Shown here piece by piece: positions 36,572 to 44,711 of a stretch of 64,000 bases of DNA. Numbering within the stretch: position 1 is the first letter of the stretch; every line of letters begins with the position of its first letter. A model generated the notes under the pieces. That model saw nothing but the letters and a program-made list of their open reading frames with translations. It had not been told where the DNA came from and did not search any database. A program made the translations under genes and the position numbers. Source of the stretch: Exiguobacterium acetylicum DSM 20416 (lineage in GTDB: Bacteria; Bacillota; Bacilli; Exiguobacteriales; Exiguobacteriaceae); the NCBI RefSeq assembly GCF_000702605.1, contig NZ_JNIR01000001.1, positions 2,408,501-2,472,500 of the forward strand. Reading direction: 5' to 3'.

Positions 36572-36980
36572 TACAAACGGGAAAGCCCATATCGGGCATA
36601 GCCAGCCTTTAGGCATGGGATGAAAGTGAGTTCGGATGTTTTTCCATCCGACGTTCGGGTATATCTATCCCATAGACAAGTACAAGTCTCTAAAACACCT
36701 GCGTCCATCGCCCCTTGAAAATCGTATACGGTTCGGTCATGAAAACATGTGACCGGTAAAACGATGCCTGTCGTCATGCAAAAGACGCTAAAACATCAGA
36801 TGGACACACCTGCAACGACCTGTGGTGGATGGTAACAGTCCACCAGCCTGAGAACCTATACGGTCTGTCTCAGGAGGGGTGATGGCACACCCTTATCTGA
36901 AGGCTTGAGCAAAACAGAAATGGACTGCGCTCACATAAGCACTTCAGAATCCCACGGTTTTAATCGTGGGAGTGTCAAAA
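36572..36980 (+). mobile_element. Coding-free IS200/IS605-type element remnant (PATE-like)
   Basis: About 410 bp without any credible gene. Left part carries the hairpin AAAGCCC-ATATC-GGGC followed by CCTTTAGGCATGGG; right part ends with CCCACGGTTTTAATCGTGGG and GTGTCAA. A terminal hairpin followed by TCAA-like bases is the standard right end of IS605/IS1341 elements, and the left hairpin fits too. tnpA and tnpB are both missing, so it is a non-autonomous derivative or decay product. The left neighbour reads GATTTTAC, which could be the target motif. Exact ends are uncertain. Confidence 0.6.
36780..36980 (+). ncRNA. Probable omega-RNA-like (TnpB guide RNA) remnant
   Basis: The right half folds into successive hairpins: TGGTGGA / TCCACCA, CCTGAGA / TCTCAGG, GGGTG / CACACCC, and the terminal CCCACG / CGTGGG. 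This order and position are those of the omega RNA that overlaps the right end of IS605-type elements, where the bases after the element act as guide. Without a nearby TnpB it would need one in trans. Expression is not shown. Confidence 0.45.
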
Positions 36981-37262
36981 ATCTTGAATCTCCATTCGTT
37001 CTTTTTCACGCTTTAGTTGCTTGCGGCGCGAGTCGACGCCCATCTCAGCCATTGAGATCATCATGGACAACCCCACACACGTACCGATTCGGATCACTGA
37101 CTCCCGATCCGATGTGTGTGGTCCTGTTCCGTAATACCAGTAAATTCCGAGGCCGATAATGATGGCTGGAATGATGAGACTCCAGACTCTCCCACGCCTT
37201 GCTAAGTAAAATTGTAAGATACAGACTGCGACAATACCAATGACGATTCCTACCGTTTCCAT
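36975..37262 (-). CDS. Small membrane protein, 3' end fused to the IS605-type element
   Basis: 95 residues, with hydrophobic segments about 4-20 and 27-43 and possibly 57-72, then a charged tail (SRRKQLKREKERMEIQDF). GGAGAGG before the ATG. I do not recognise the family. The stop codon TGA lies in the last bases of the mobile element's right end (TCAA on the plus strand), so the native C-terminus may have been replaced. The 130 bp upstream are very AT-rich (repeated TAATATT) and hold nothing else recognisable. Confidence 0.6.
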   Translation of the reverse strand: METVGIVIGIVAVCILQFYLARRGRVWSLIIPAIIIGLGIYWYYGTGPHTSDRESVIRIGTCVGLSMMISMAEMGVDSRRKQLKREKERMEIQDF

Positions 37263-37394
37263 CCTATCGCCTCTCCCCTATGATTATATAAATAATATTA
37301 ACTTTATAATTAATAATATTCAACATTATTTTAACTATAATCAAAAATTAGAAGTCTTCTTTAAAAACAATCGACTTTAATCTATTTTCAAGGA

Positions 37395-37436
37395 CGAAAA
37401 AAAGGAAGGACTGACGATTCAGTCCTTCCTTATATT
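37395..37436 (-). terminator. Terminator of the dicarboxylate symporter gene
   Basis: AAGGAAGGACTGA / TCAGTCCTTCCTT perfect stem, four-base loop, T-run on the minus strand. Confidence 0.9.
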
Positions 37437-37444
37437 TACGACAA

Positions 37445-38739
37445 TCATGCACTGCGGACGTCGTCTTTTTTACCTTCGGTCGACATGAATGTCTCGAGTT
37501 GGTCTTCGTCCAGAACACCTTCCCACTTCGCGATGACGAGTGAAGCGAGCGTGTTTCCTGTGACGTTGACGACCGAGCGCATCATATCCATGATTCGGTC
37601 AATCCCCGCGATGAAGGCAAGTCCTTCTGCCGGGATACCGACCGTACCGAGTGTTGCGAGTAAAACGACGAAGGAGACGCCAGGAACGGCAGCCATCCCT
37701 TTTGATGTCAGCATTAAGAGAAGACAAGCGTCAGCTGTGTTCCGATCGAGAGATCAATCCCGTACATCTGTGCGATGAACAAGGCTGCGAGCGCTTGATA
37801 AAGCGCAGATCCATCAAGGTTAAACGAATAACCCGTCGGTACGACGAAGCTAACGATTGATTTCGGAACACCCATCTTCTCGAGTTTTTCCATGATCCGT
37901 GGCAGTACCGTCTCAGACGACGCCGTCGAATACGTCAGCAATAACTCGTCCTTGAAGATACGCGTGAAATCAGAAACACGAATGCCGACCCACTTCACGA
38001 TGGCACCGAAGACGATGACCATGAAAAGAAGCGCTGTGACGTATAATGTCGCAATCAGTTTAAACAATGAACCGAGCGATTCAATCCCGAACGTCGAGAC
38101 CGTTACACCGATCAAGGCGAAGACACCAATCGGCGCGAATTTCATGACGATATTGACGAGATTGAACATCGCTGCTGCGACGCCTTCAAAGAAACGAACG
38201 ACCGGTTGGCCCTTCTCTCCTGCAAAACCGACACCGAGTCCGAATAAGACCGAGAAGAAAATGATTGCAAGCATGTCACCGCGGACCATCGCGTCCAAGA
38301 TATTCGTCGGGACGATGTTGACGATCTTGTCGACGAGTCCTGCGTCTTGTGTCGTCTCTTCCGTTTCGACATACGTCGAGATGTCCGTTTTATCGAGTGT
38401 CGACATGTTAATACCAGCACCCGGTTCAACGAGATTGGCTGCGAACAGCCCCGTGAAAATCGCGATCATCGTCACGATCGTGAAGTAACCGAGTGTCTTG
38501 ACGCCAAGACGTCCGAGACTTTTCGGACTACCGACTGATGAGACACCGAGAACGATCGTCGTGAAGACGATCGGAACGACGATCATTTTCATCATTCGGA
38601 TAAAGATGTCACCGATTGGCTTAAGCCACTCCGCGACATGGGGATTCCCATAAAATACACCACCGACTGTGATCCCGAGAATCAAGCCGATTAAAATTTG
38701 CCAGGCAAGGCCAATTGGCTTACGTTTCGTAGTTGTCAT
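37445..38739 (-). pseudogene. gltP: Dicarboxylate/amino acid:cation symporter (DAACS/GltP), frameshifted
   Basis: Two adjoining frames together make a normal DAACS protein of about 430 residues. The first (37714-38739, 341 aa) starts MTTTKRKPIGLAWQILIGLILG after AGGAGGAAG and includes SSETVLPRIMEKLEKMGVP and FNLDGSALYQALAALF. It goes out of frame at GTQLTLVFS-stop; the second frame (37445-37714) continues LTSKGMAAVPGVSFVVLLATLG and NVTGNTLASLVI. One extra base near 37720-37726 would give TLVLLLMLTSKG. The break removes TM8 and the Na+/substrate sites from the first product. Stop and new ATG overlap as TAATG. Either a true mutation or a sequencing error. Confidence 0.85.
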
Positions 38740-38862
38740 ACCCTTCCTCCTTATACATCCGTCTTACTTGTATCCTACATGTAGTGGAACATAAGTAGAA
38801 TTTTATCCTAAATACAGTACGTTGTCAAATCGTTCTGTTATAGTACAAAAATGAAATTCATA

Positions 38863-38910
38863 CAAAAAAACGTCCAAAATCCGCTTGTTTCCAAGCATTT
38901 TGGACGTTTA
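38863..38910 (-). terminator. Terminator of the ferredoxin-NADP reductase gene
   Basis: Minus strand ACGTCCAAAATGCTTG / CAAGCGGATTTTGGACGT with T7 tail, after the reductase stop. Confidence 0.88.
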
Positions 38911-38918
38911 AACATTAT

Positions 38919-39977
38919 TCAAGATTGTTGATTAACGCGTTCCTCAATCAACGCCCGATTGCGTTTTTTGAAGACTTCGTTGTGTGACGAGACCATCGCC
39001 ACTTTTGGCGCTTCCGGCTCGATGAAGCGTTTCGCCCGGTTGACGGCGTTCGCCGCATCTTGGAAGGCACCTGAGATCAAGTGGACCTTCCCGTCGTGCG
39101 AAAGAATATCTCCGGCAGCATATAGACCCGGTACACTCGATTCGCTCGCCGCGTTACCCGCGATATAGAAGTCATCGACCCGTGCGATATCGAGATCACA
39201 CGCGTCAAGCAGTGCCGCATCCTGTTCATACCCATGATTGATAATGACTTCATCAATTGGAATCTCGACGATTTCGTCTGTTTGACAGTCGATCAATTCG
39301 ACCGATGCAATCCGCTGGTGATCGGGACTTGCAATCAGCTTGTGAATCGTCGTATTAAGGAGACAGACAGCAGAACTTTTGACGAGCTGGTCGACTTGCG
39401 CCTCGTGCCCCGAGAAACAATCCCGGCGATACGTGACGTAGACTTTTTTTGCGACCGGTTCGAGCTCGTTCGCCCAGTCGATCGCAGAGTTTCCACCACC
39501 TGAGACGATGACGGTCTTTCCTTTAAAGCGTTCAATCGATTTGACCGTATAGTTCAAGTTCGACACTTCAAAGCGTTCCGCACCTTCGACTTTTAATTTT
39601 TGTGGATTGAGGATGCCGCCGCCTACCGCGACGATGACCGTCTTCGAATAATGGATCCGACCCGATTCTGCTTCTAAGACGAAGTTGCCGAAGACGTCTT
39701 TTGCGATCGAGATGATCTTTTCATTCAATTGAACAGTCGGTTGGAACGTCAGTCCTTGTTCGACGAGTTGAGCCATGAGTTTTTCACCAGTGATCGGTGG
39801 CTGTCCGCCGACGTCCCAGATCATCTTTTCCGGATAGACGTGCAATTTTCCTCCGAGTTCTGCTTGATACTCGATCAATTTCGTCTTCATGCCCCGAAGA
39901 CCACTATAGAACGTCGAATATAACCCTGCAGGTCCTCCGCCGATGATCGTTACGTCGAACAACTCCTGTTCCCTCAT
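38919..39977 (-). CDS. Ferredoxin--NADP(+) reductase, thioredoxin-reductase-like (YumC/YcgT type)
   Basis: 352 residues from the ATG at 39975-39977 (MREQELFDVTIIGGGPAG) with GAGGAGTGAG upstream. FAD motif GGGPAGLYS, NADP motif VSGGGNSAIDWANEL and the C-terminal GLYAAGDILSHDGKVHLISGAFQDAANAVN. The CxxC of true thioredoxin reductases is absent, which defines this FNR group. A Fur-like box lies about 30 bp upstream, and the gene is divergent from the siderophore operon, so a role in reductive iron release or iron-linked electron supply is likely (inference). Confidence 0.92.
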   Translation of the reverse strand: MREQELFDVTIIGGGPAGLYSTFYSGLRGMKTKLIEYQAELGGKLHVYPEKMIWDVGGQPPITGEKLMAQLVEQGLTFQPTVQLNEKIISIAKDVFGNFVLEAESGRIHYSKTVIVAVGGGILNPQKLKVEGAERFEVSNLNYTVKSIERFKGKTVIVSGGGNSAIDWANELEPVAKKVYVTYRRDCFSGHEAQVDQLVKSSAVCLLNTTIHKLIASPDHQRIASVELIDCQTDEIVEIPIDEVIINHGYEQDAALLDACDLDIARVDDFYIAGNAASESSVPGLYAAGDILSHDGKVHLISGAFQDAANAVNRAKRFIEPEAPKVAMVSSHNEVFKKRNRALIEERVNQQS

Positions 39978-40006
39978 CTCACTCACTCCTCGTCTTTGAT
40001 TACGAT

Positions 40007-40021
40007 TGATTATCATTCTCA
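40007..40021. promoter_or_regulatory. Fur box upstream of the ferredoxin-NADP reductase
   Basis: TGATTATCATTCTCA, 13 of 15 matches to the 7-1-7 Fur consensus, 29 bases before the reductase ATG. Confidence 0.75.
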
Positions 40022-40066
40022 CTCCCTCATGATAACGTGAACATCTCTTGAACACAAGAAAAAATG

Positions 40067-40125
40067 TTGACAGCGTTTTTATAGGACTGGTATGGTTAAT
40101 GAGACGATAGTGATAATCATTATCA
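40067..40125 (+). promoter_or_regulatory. Siderophore operon promoter with perfect Fur box
   Basis: -35 TTGACA (40067-40072), 18-bp spacer, -10 TATGGT (40091-40096). TGATAATCATTATCA (40111-40125), a perfect 7-1-7 Fur box, lies just after the start site, so iron-loaded Fur would block transcription. Confidence 0.88.
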
Positions 40126-40160
40126 TTGAAACGGAGAGAACAACGAAGGAGTCGTCGCGT

Positions 40161-40952
40161 ATGGTACGTCTAGCAACAGAAGAAATCAATATCGGCTACG
40201 GTGATCGTCCCATCGTCAAAGATTTGTCCGTCCAAATTCCCGATCGACAAATCACGACGATCATTGGGGCGAACGGATGTGGCAAATCGACTTTATTGAA
40301 AGCGATGACACGGATCATTCCTCATCAATCAGGACGTGCATTGCTCGATGGTCTCGATATCGCCAAGGAAAGCACGAAGCTACTTGCCCGGAAAATGGCT
40401 ATTCTGCCACAAACTCCAGAGAGCGCAAGTGGTCTGACGGTCGCAGAGCTCGTCTCATACGGTCGTTTCCCGTACCAAAAAGGATTCGGACGCTTGACGA
40501 AACACGATTACGAGATCATCGATTGGGCACTCGAAGCAACGGATACGATGGCATTCAAACACCGTCCGGTCGATGCGCTGTCGGGTGGTCAACGTCAACG
40601 GGTCTGGATTGCAATGGCACTCGCCCAAGAGACGGATATCATCTTCCTCGATGAACCGACGACTTATCTTGATCTCGCCCACCAACTCGAGGTGCTCGAA
40701 CTGCTCGAGCATCTCAACCGGACCGAAGGACGGACGATCGTCATGGTCCTGCATGATTTGAATCAAGCGGCACGGTTCGCCGACTATATCATCGCCATGA
40801 AAAACGGCGAAGTCGTCAAAGCCGGGACGTGTGAGGAAGTCATCGCAAAAAACGTCTTACAAGAAGTATTCCATATCGATGCTGAAATCGGACGCGATCC
40901 GCGTACGAACAAGCCGATGTGTATCACCTACAACTTAATTAAGGGAGATTAA
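40161..40952 (+). CDS. Iron-siderophore ABC transporter ATP-binding protein
   Basis: 263 residues from the ATG at 40161, nine bases after AAGGAG; the upstream in-frame ATG at 40092 overlaps the -10 and the Fur box. FecE/FhuC type: Walker A GANGCGKST, signature LSGGQRQRVWIAMALAQ, Walker B IIFLDEPTTYLDLAHQ, and switch VLHDLNQA. First gene of the operon ATPase - binding protein - two permeases. Confidence 0.93.
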   Translation: MVRLATEEINIGYGDRPIVKDLSVQIPDRQITTIIGANGCGKSTLLKAMTRIIPHQSGRALLDGLDIAKESTKLLARKMAILPQTPESASGLTVAELVSYGRFPYQKGFGRLTKHDYEIIDWALEATDTMAFKHRPVDALSGGQRQRVWIAMALAQETDIIFLDEPTTYLDLAHQLEVLELLEHLNRTEGRTIVMVLHDLNQAARFADYIIAMKNGEVVKAGTCEEVIAKNVLQEVFHIDAEIGRDPRTNKPMCITYNLIKGD

Positions 40953-40955
40953 ATC

Positions 40956-41867
40956 ATGAAGAAACTACTTTTACCGGTTTTACTCATTCTCACGCTCGTC
41001 ATCGCAGCGTGTGGCAATACAGAGAAGAAGGACGATGCAGCATCTGGGTCGAAAAACGAGACGATCACGTATAAATCGGAGAATGGCGACGTCAAAGTTC
41101 CGGCTAATCCAAAACGTGTCGTCGTCCTCGCTGGGTTCGCTGGTAACGTCATGGCACTCGACGTTCCTGTCGTTGGTGTCGATTCGTGGTCAAAAGCGAA
41201 TCCGAAGTTCGACAAACTCAAAGATGTCACGGAAGTATCGGAAGAGAACGTTGAAAAAATCATCGAACTCGAACCCGATTTGATCATCGGCTACTCAACA
41301 ACGAAAAACCTCGATAAAATTAAAAAGATTGCTCCGACGGTCACGTACACATACGGAAAAGTCGACTACTTGACGCAACATATCGAAATCGGTAAATTGC
41401 TCAACAAAGAGCAAGAAGCACGCGACTGGGTCAAAGACTTCAAAACACGCGCTGCTGCTGCCGGTAAAGACATCAAAGCAAAAATCGGTGAAGATGCTAC
41501 TGTTTCTGTCATCGAAAGCTTCGATAAACAACTCTACGTCTTCGGCGATAACTGGGGTCGTGGAACAGAGATTCTCTATCAGGAAATGAAATTGAAAATG
41601 CCGGATAAAGTCACGAAGATGGCATTAAAAGACGGATACTACGCGTTGTCACCAGAAGTCCTTCCTGAATACGCAGGCGACTACCTCGTCTTCAGTAAGA
41701 GTGCGGAAGCGGACAACTCATTCACGAAAACGGATACGTTCAAAAACATTCCAGCCGTCAAAAACGATCGTGTCTTCGAAGTCGATTCGAAGGAGTTCTA
41801 CTTCAACGATCCGCTCACACTCGAACGTCAACTCGAGTTCTTCAAGAAAAGTTTCCTTGGCGCATAA
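40956..41867 (+). CDS. Iron-siderophore-binding lipoprotein
   Basis: 303 residues, cluster A-II (TroA/BtuF-like) binding protein. Signal peptide with lipobox VIAAC (Cys19), then NPKRVVVLAGFAGNVMALDVPVVGVDSW and ELEPDLIIGYS, the typical N-lobe. Related to the hydroxamate-binding FhuD/YxeB/YfiY group; the actual siderophore cannot be read. GGAG box 10 bases after the ATPase stop. An intrinsic terminator follows, before the permease genes. Confidence 0.92.
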   Translation: MKKLLLPVLLILTLVIAACGNTEKKDDAASGSKNETITYKSENGDVKVPANPKRVVVLAGFAGNVMALDVPVVGVDSWSKANPKFDKLKDVTEVSEENVEKIIELEPDLIIGYSTTKNLDKIKKIAPTVTYTYGKVDYLTQHIEIGKLLNKEQEARDWVKDFKTRAAAAGKDIKAKIGEDATVSVIESFDKQLYVFGDNWGRGTEILYQEMKLKMPDKVTKMALKDGYYALSPEVLPEYAGDYLVFSKSAEADNSFTKTDTFKNIPAVKNDRVFEVDSKEFYFNDPLTLERQLEFFKKSFLGA

Positions 41868-41871
41868 TGAA

Positions 41872-41908
41872 TAAGGGAGGGAACCTGCGGGATCCCTTCC
41901 TTTTTTTG
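41872..41908 (+). terminator. Internal terminator between binding-protein and permease genes
   Basis: AGGGAGGGA / TCCCTTCCT stem with CCTGCGG loop and T7 run. It would let most transcripts end after the binding protein, giving more of it than of the permeases. Confidence 0.8.
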
Positions 41909-41945
41909 TGGCTCACTCACTGAATCAGAAATGGAGGCGACATTC

Positions 41946-42947
41946 ATGTCAGCTGGTCGAATTCCGTTCGGCATTAAAATCACACTCGGTCTCGTCCTCT
42001 TTTTCGGGATGTTCTGGATCGCGATGACGTTCGGTGCCGCCGATACGACGACGCGCGAAGTCTGGAACGCTTTGACGTTCGGACCGTTGAATGAAAAAGC
42101 AAAAATCGTCCAGGAAATCCGCTTGCCACGGGAACTGGCAGCGATCCTCGTCGGAGCGGCACTCGGTGTCTCGGGTGCCATCATGCAGGCGATGACACGC
42201 AATCCCCTCGCCGATCCCGGTCTGCTTGGTCTGACGGCAGGGGCGAATGCGGCACTTGCGCTCGTCATCGTCCTGTTCCCGAAAGTTGACTACTTCGGAA
42301 TCATGATCGCGTGTTTCGTCGGAGCAGCACTCGGGGCAGCACTTGTCTTTGGAATCGGGGCTTCGAAAAAAGGCGGCTTCTCACCGCTCCGGATCGTCCT
42401 TGCCGGTTCCGCGATCTCAGCTTTTCTATACGCGATTGCGGAAGGGATCGGTATCTACTTCAAGATTGCCCAAGATGTCTCACAGTGGACGTCTGGGGGA
42501 CTCGTCGGGTCGACATGGGGACAACTGCAAGTCATCGCGCCAGTCATCGCAATTGGAATCGTGATTGCGTTCATTTTCTCACGACAATTGACGATTCTCA
42601 GTCTATCGGAAGAAGTCGCACTCGGTCTCGGACAGAACATCCAGCGGATCAAAGCGGTCCTCTACGTCGTCGTCATCCTGCTTGCTGGCGCTGCCGTAGC
42701 ACTCGTCGGTAACATGGCATTCATCGGGCTGATGATTCCGCATATCGTCCGTGCGATCGTCGGGACGGACTATCGGTTCATCCTGCCGATGACCGCAATC
42801 TTCGGTGCGACGTTCATGTTGCTTGCCGATACGATCGGACGGACGCTGTACGCACCCTATGAGACTCCGGTCATCGCAATCGTCTCGATGCTCGGGCTAC
42901 CATTCTTCCTCTTAATCGTTCGAAAAGGAGGGCGTGCTTTCTCATGA
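41946..42947 (+). CDS. Iron-siderophore ABC permease (FecCD family), first
   Basis: 333 residues from the ATG at 41946; the ATG at 41931 overlaps the GGAGG box that serves it. About nine to ten TM helices and FecCD motifs: LPRELAAILVGAALGVSGAIMQAMTRNPLADPGLLGLTAGA and GNMAFIGLMIPHIVRAIVG. Coupled to the next permease by overlapping ATG and TGA. Confidence 0.93.
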   Translation: MSAGRIPFGIKITLGLVLFFGMFWIAMTFGAADTTTREVWNALTFGPLNEKAKIVQEIRLPRELAAILVGAALGVSGAIMQAMTRNPLADPGLLGLTAGANAALALVIVLFPKVDYFGIMIACFVGAALGAALVFGIGASKKGGFSPLRIVLAGSAISAFLYAIAEGIGIYFKIAQDVSQWTSGGLVGSTWGQLQVIAPVIAIGIVIAFIFSRQLTILSLSEEVALGLGQNIQRIKAVLYVVVILLAGAAVALVGNMAFIGLMIPHIVRAIVGTDYRFILPMTAIFGATFMLLADTIGRTLYAPYETPVIAIVSMLGLPFFLLIVRKGGRAFS

Positions 42948-43951
42948 TGGAATCTCGTTTACGCCGTCGCCAGCAACTGACGTTTTGGACGTTACTGGCA
43001 CTATTGATCGCAACACTCGTCGTCAGCATCGGTCTTGGACCTGCTTCCCTGTCGTATGATCGTCTATTGCCGACGTTACTTGGAAACGGATCGTTCAAAG
43101 AGGAATTCGTCCTCTATTCGCTCCGCTTGCCCCGACTGCTCATCACCGTCATGGCAGGAATGGCGCTCGCCCTATCCGGCGCCATCTTACAAGGAATCAC
43201 ACGCAATGAACTCGCTGACCCTGGTATCATCGGCATCAACACGGGAGCTGGCGTCGCTGTCGCCTTGTTCTTCCTGTACTTCCCGACTGATGTCGGATCA
43301 TTCATCTATCTGTTACCAATCGCTGCTTTCCTCGGTGCACTCGTCACTGCGACAGCGATCTACCTGTTCTCATACGACCGTGTGCAAGGACTTCAACCGA
43401 TTCGCTTGATTTTAACCGGCGTCGGCTTCTCGATGGCGCTGTCTGGAATCATGGTCATCCTGATTTCATCGACGCGTCGTGAAAAGGTCGACTTCATTGC
43501 CAAATGGCTCGCCGGTAACATCTGGGGAACAGACTGGATCTTCGTCTACTCGCTCTTGCCGTGGTTGCTCGTCTTGATTCCGCTGACGTTCTATAAAGCG
43601 AATAAGCTCAATCTGCTTGCCTTGAATGAACCTGTCGCGATTGGTGTTGGCGTCGCGATTGAAAAAGAACGGATCCAACTCTTGTTGACAGCCGTCGCGC
43701 TCGCTGCTGCTGCCGTCTCTGTCACCGGTGGAATTTCCTTCATCGGTCTGATGGCGCCGCATATCGCCCGCGCGCTCGTCGGACCACGGCATCAATTCTT
43801 CCTGCCAATTGCCCTCTTGCTCGGTGGCTGGTTGCTTGCGTTCGCTGATACGATCGGGCGCAACATCGCGGGACCAGACGGTGTACCGGCTGGAATCGTC
43901 GTCGCCTTGATTGGAGCACCGTACTTCATCTATCTACTGTTGAAGAAATAA
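42944..43951 (+). CDS. Iron-siderophore ABC permease (FecCD family), second
   Basis: 335 residues; ATGATG start overlaps the previous stop, with AAAGGAGGG before it. Motifs LPRLLITVMAGMALALSGAILQGITRNELADPGIIGINTGAG and GGISFIGLMAPHIARALVGPRH. Forms the heterodimeric channel with the preceding protein. An IS3-family element begins 9 bp after the stop codon, so any native terminator is lost or lay inside the element's site. Confidence 0.93.
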   Translation: MMESRLRRRQQLTFWTLLALLIATLVVSIGLGPASLSYDRLLPTLLGNGSFKEEFVLYSLRLPRLLITVMAGMALALSGAILQGITRNELADPGIIGINTGAGVAVALFFLYFPTDVGSFIYLLPIAAFLGALVTATAIYLFSYDRVQGLQPIRLILTGVGFSMALSGIMVILISSTRREKVDFIAKWLAGNIWGTDWIFVYSLLPWLLVLIPLTFYKANKLNLLALNEPVAIGVGVAIEKERIQLLLTAVALAAAAVSVTGGISFIGLMAPHIARALVGPRHQFFLPIALLLGGWLLAFADTIGRNIAGPDGVPAGIVVALIGAPYFIYLLLKK

Positions 43952-43973
43952 TCAAAAATCTGATATGCTCCCC

Positions 43974-44017
43974 AAAAAGTAGACAGTTGAAATAACAAAA
44001 ACTGTCTACTTTTTTTT
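43974..44017 (+). other. Hairpin at the IS left end, upstream of orfA
   Basis: AAAAAGTAGACAGT / ACTGTCTACTTTTT with a 13-base loop and T-run, ending before the orfA ribosome binding site. It acts like a terminator against read-through from the iron operon into the transposase. It also serves as terminator for that operon. Confidence 0.65.
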
Positions 44018-44033
44018 GAAGGGAGCTTTTTCT

Positions 44034-44711
44034 ATGACTAAATCTAAGTTTTCGTCAGATGAAAAACTACGAATCATTAAGATGTGTGAGGATGGAATCG
44101 ACTCAATCAAATCGATTGCCTCGCTCTTCGAGCTTTCAGTCAGCACCTTAAATAGATGGAGGACAAAATATCGTACGGGCGGCTCCATGGCACTTCGTAA
44201 TCGAACAGAGTGGACGCGTTATCCGGAAGAACTGAAAATGAAGGCTATACGTGCAGTACTCGACCAAAAGGAATCGCTTATTAGCGCTACGGCACGGTTT
44301 GATATCTCGGATAAAAGCCTACTTGCGAAGTGGATAGAGAAGTATACTAGTCATAGTACTCAAGGGAAACCATTGAAGGAGCGATCCACTATGACTAAAG
44401 GTAGAACCACTACATTCGAAGAGCGTGTCCAGGCAGTCATGGACTGTATACAGAACAGAAAAGACTATCAAAGCATCATGAAGACCCATCGGATCTCGTA
44501 CCAACAAATTTATAGCTGGGTAAGAAAGTTCGAGAAGGACGGAATCGACGCACTGATGGACCGCCGCGGACGTCAGAAGCCAGTAGAAGAATTGACGGAT
44601 ACAGACCGTTTGGCGTTGGATCTGAAACGACTCGAGAAAGAAAATGAGCGTCTACGCATGGAGAACGATTTCTTAAAAAAGTTAGAGGAGATCGAGAGGA
44701 GGTCACGTTAA
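44034..44711 (+). CDS. IS3-family transposase OrfA (two HTH domains)
   Basis: 225 residues from the ATG at 44034, eight bases after GGGAG. Two helix-turn-helix modules (about 1-90: DSIKSIASLFELSVSTLNRWRTKY; about 120-175: DYQSIMKTHRISYQQIYSWVRKF) followed by a C-terminal coiled coil (LKRLEKENERLRMENDFLKKLEEIE). The slippery heptamer A AAA AAG is at 44675-44681 near the end; a -1 slip joins it to OrfB. Confidence 0.92.
   Translation: MTKSKFSSDEKLRIIKMCEDGIDSIKSIASLFELSVSTLNRWRTKYRTGGSMALRNRTEWTRYPEELKMKAIRAVLDQKESLISATARFDISDKSLLAKWIEKYTSHSTQGKPLKERSTMTKGRTTTFEERVQAVMDCIQNRKDYQSIMKTHRISYQQIYSWVRKFEKDGIDALMDRRGRQKPVEELTDTDRLALDLKRLEKENERLRMENDFLKKLEEIERRSR

Noticed and set aside
36572-36980. 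Group II intron or T-box leader
   Set aside because: No domain V/VI or T-box consensus; the terminal hairpins and TCAA end fit an IS605-type element better.
37263-37394. Origin-like or attachment-site function for the AT-rich TAATATT stretch
   Set aside because: No DnaA boxes, integrase gene or direct repeats nearby; it is simply AT-rich intergenic DNA.
40092-40160. N-terminal extension of the siderophore ATPase
   Set aside because: It would translate through the -10 edge and the Fur box; the ATG at 40161 has AAGGAG at the right distance.
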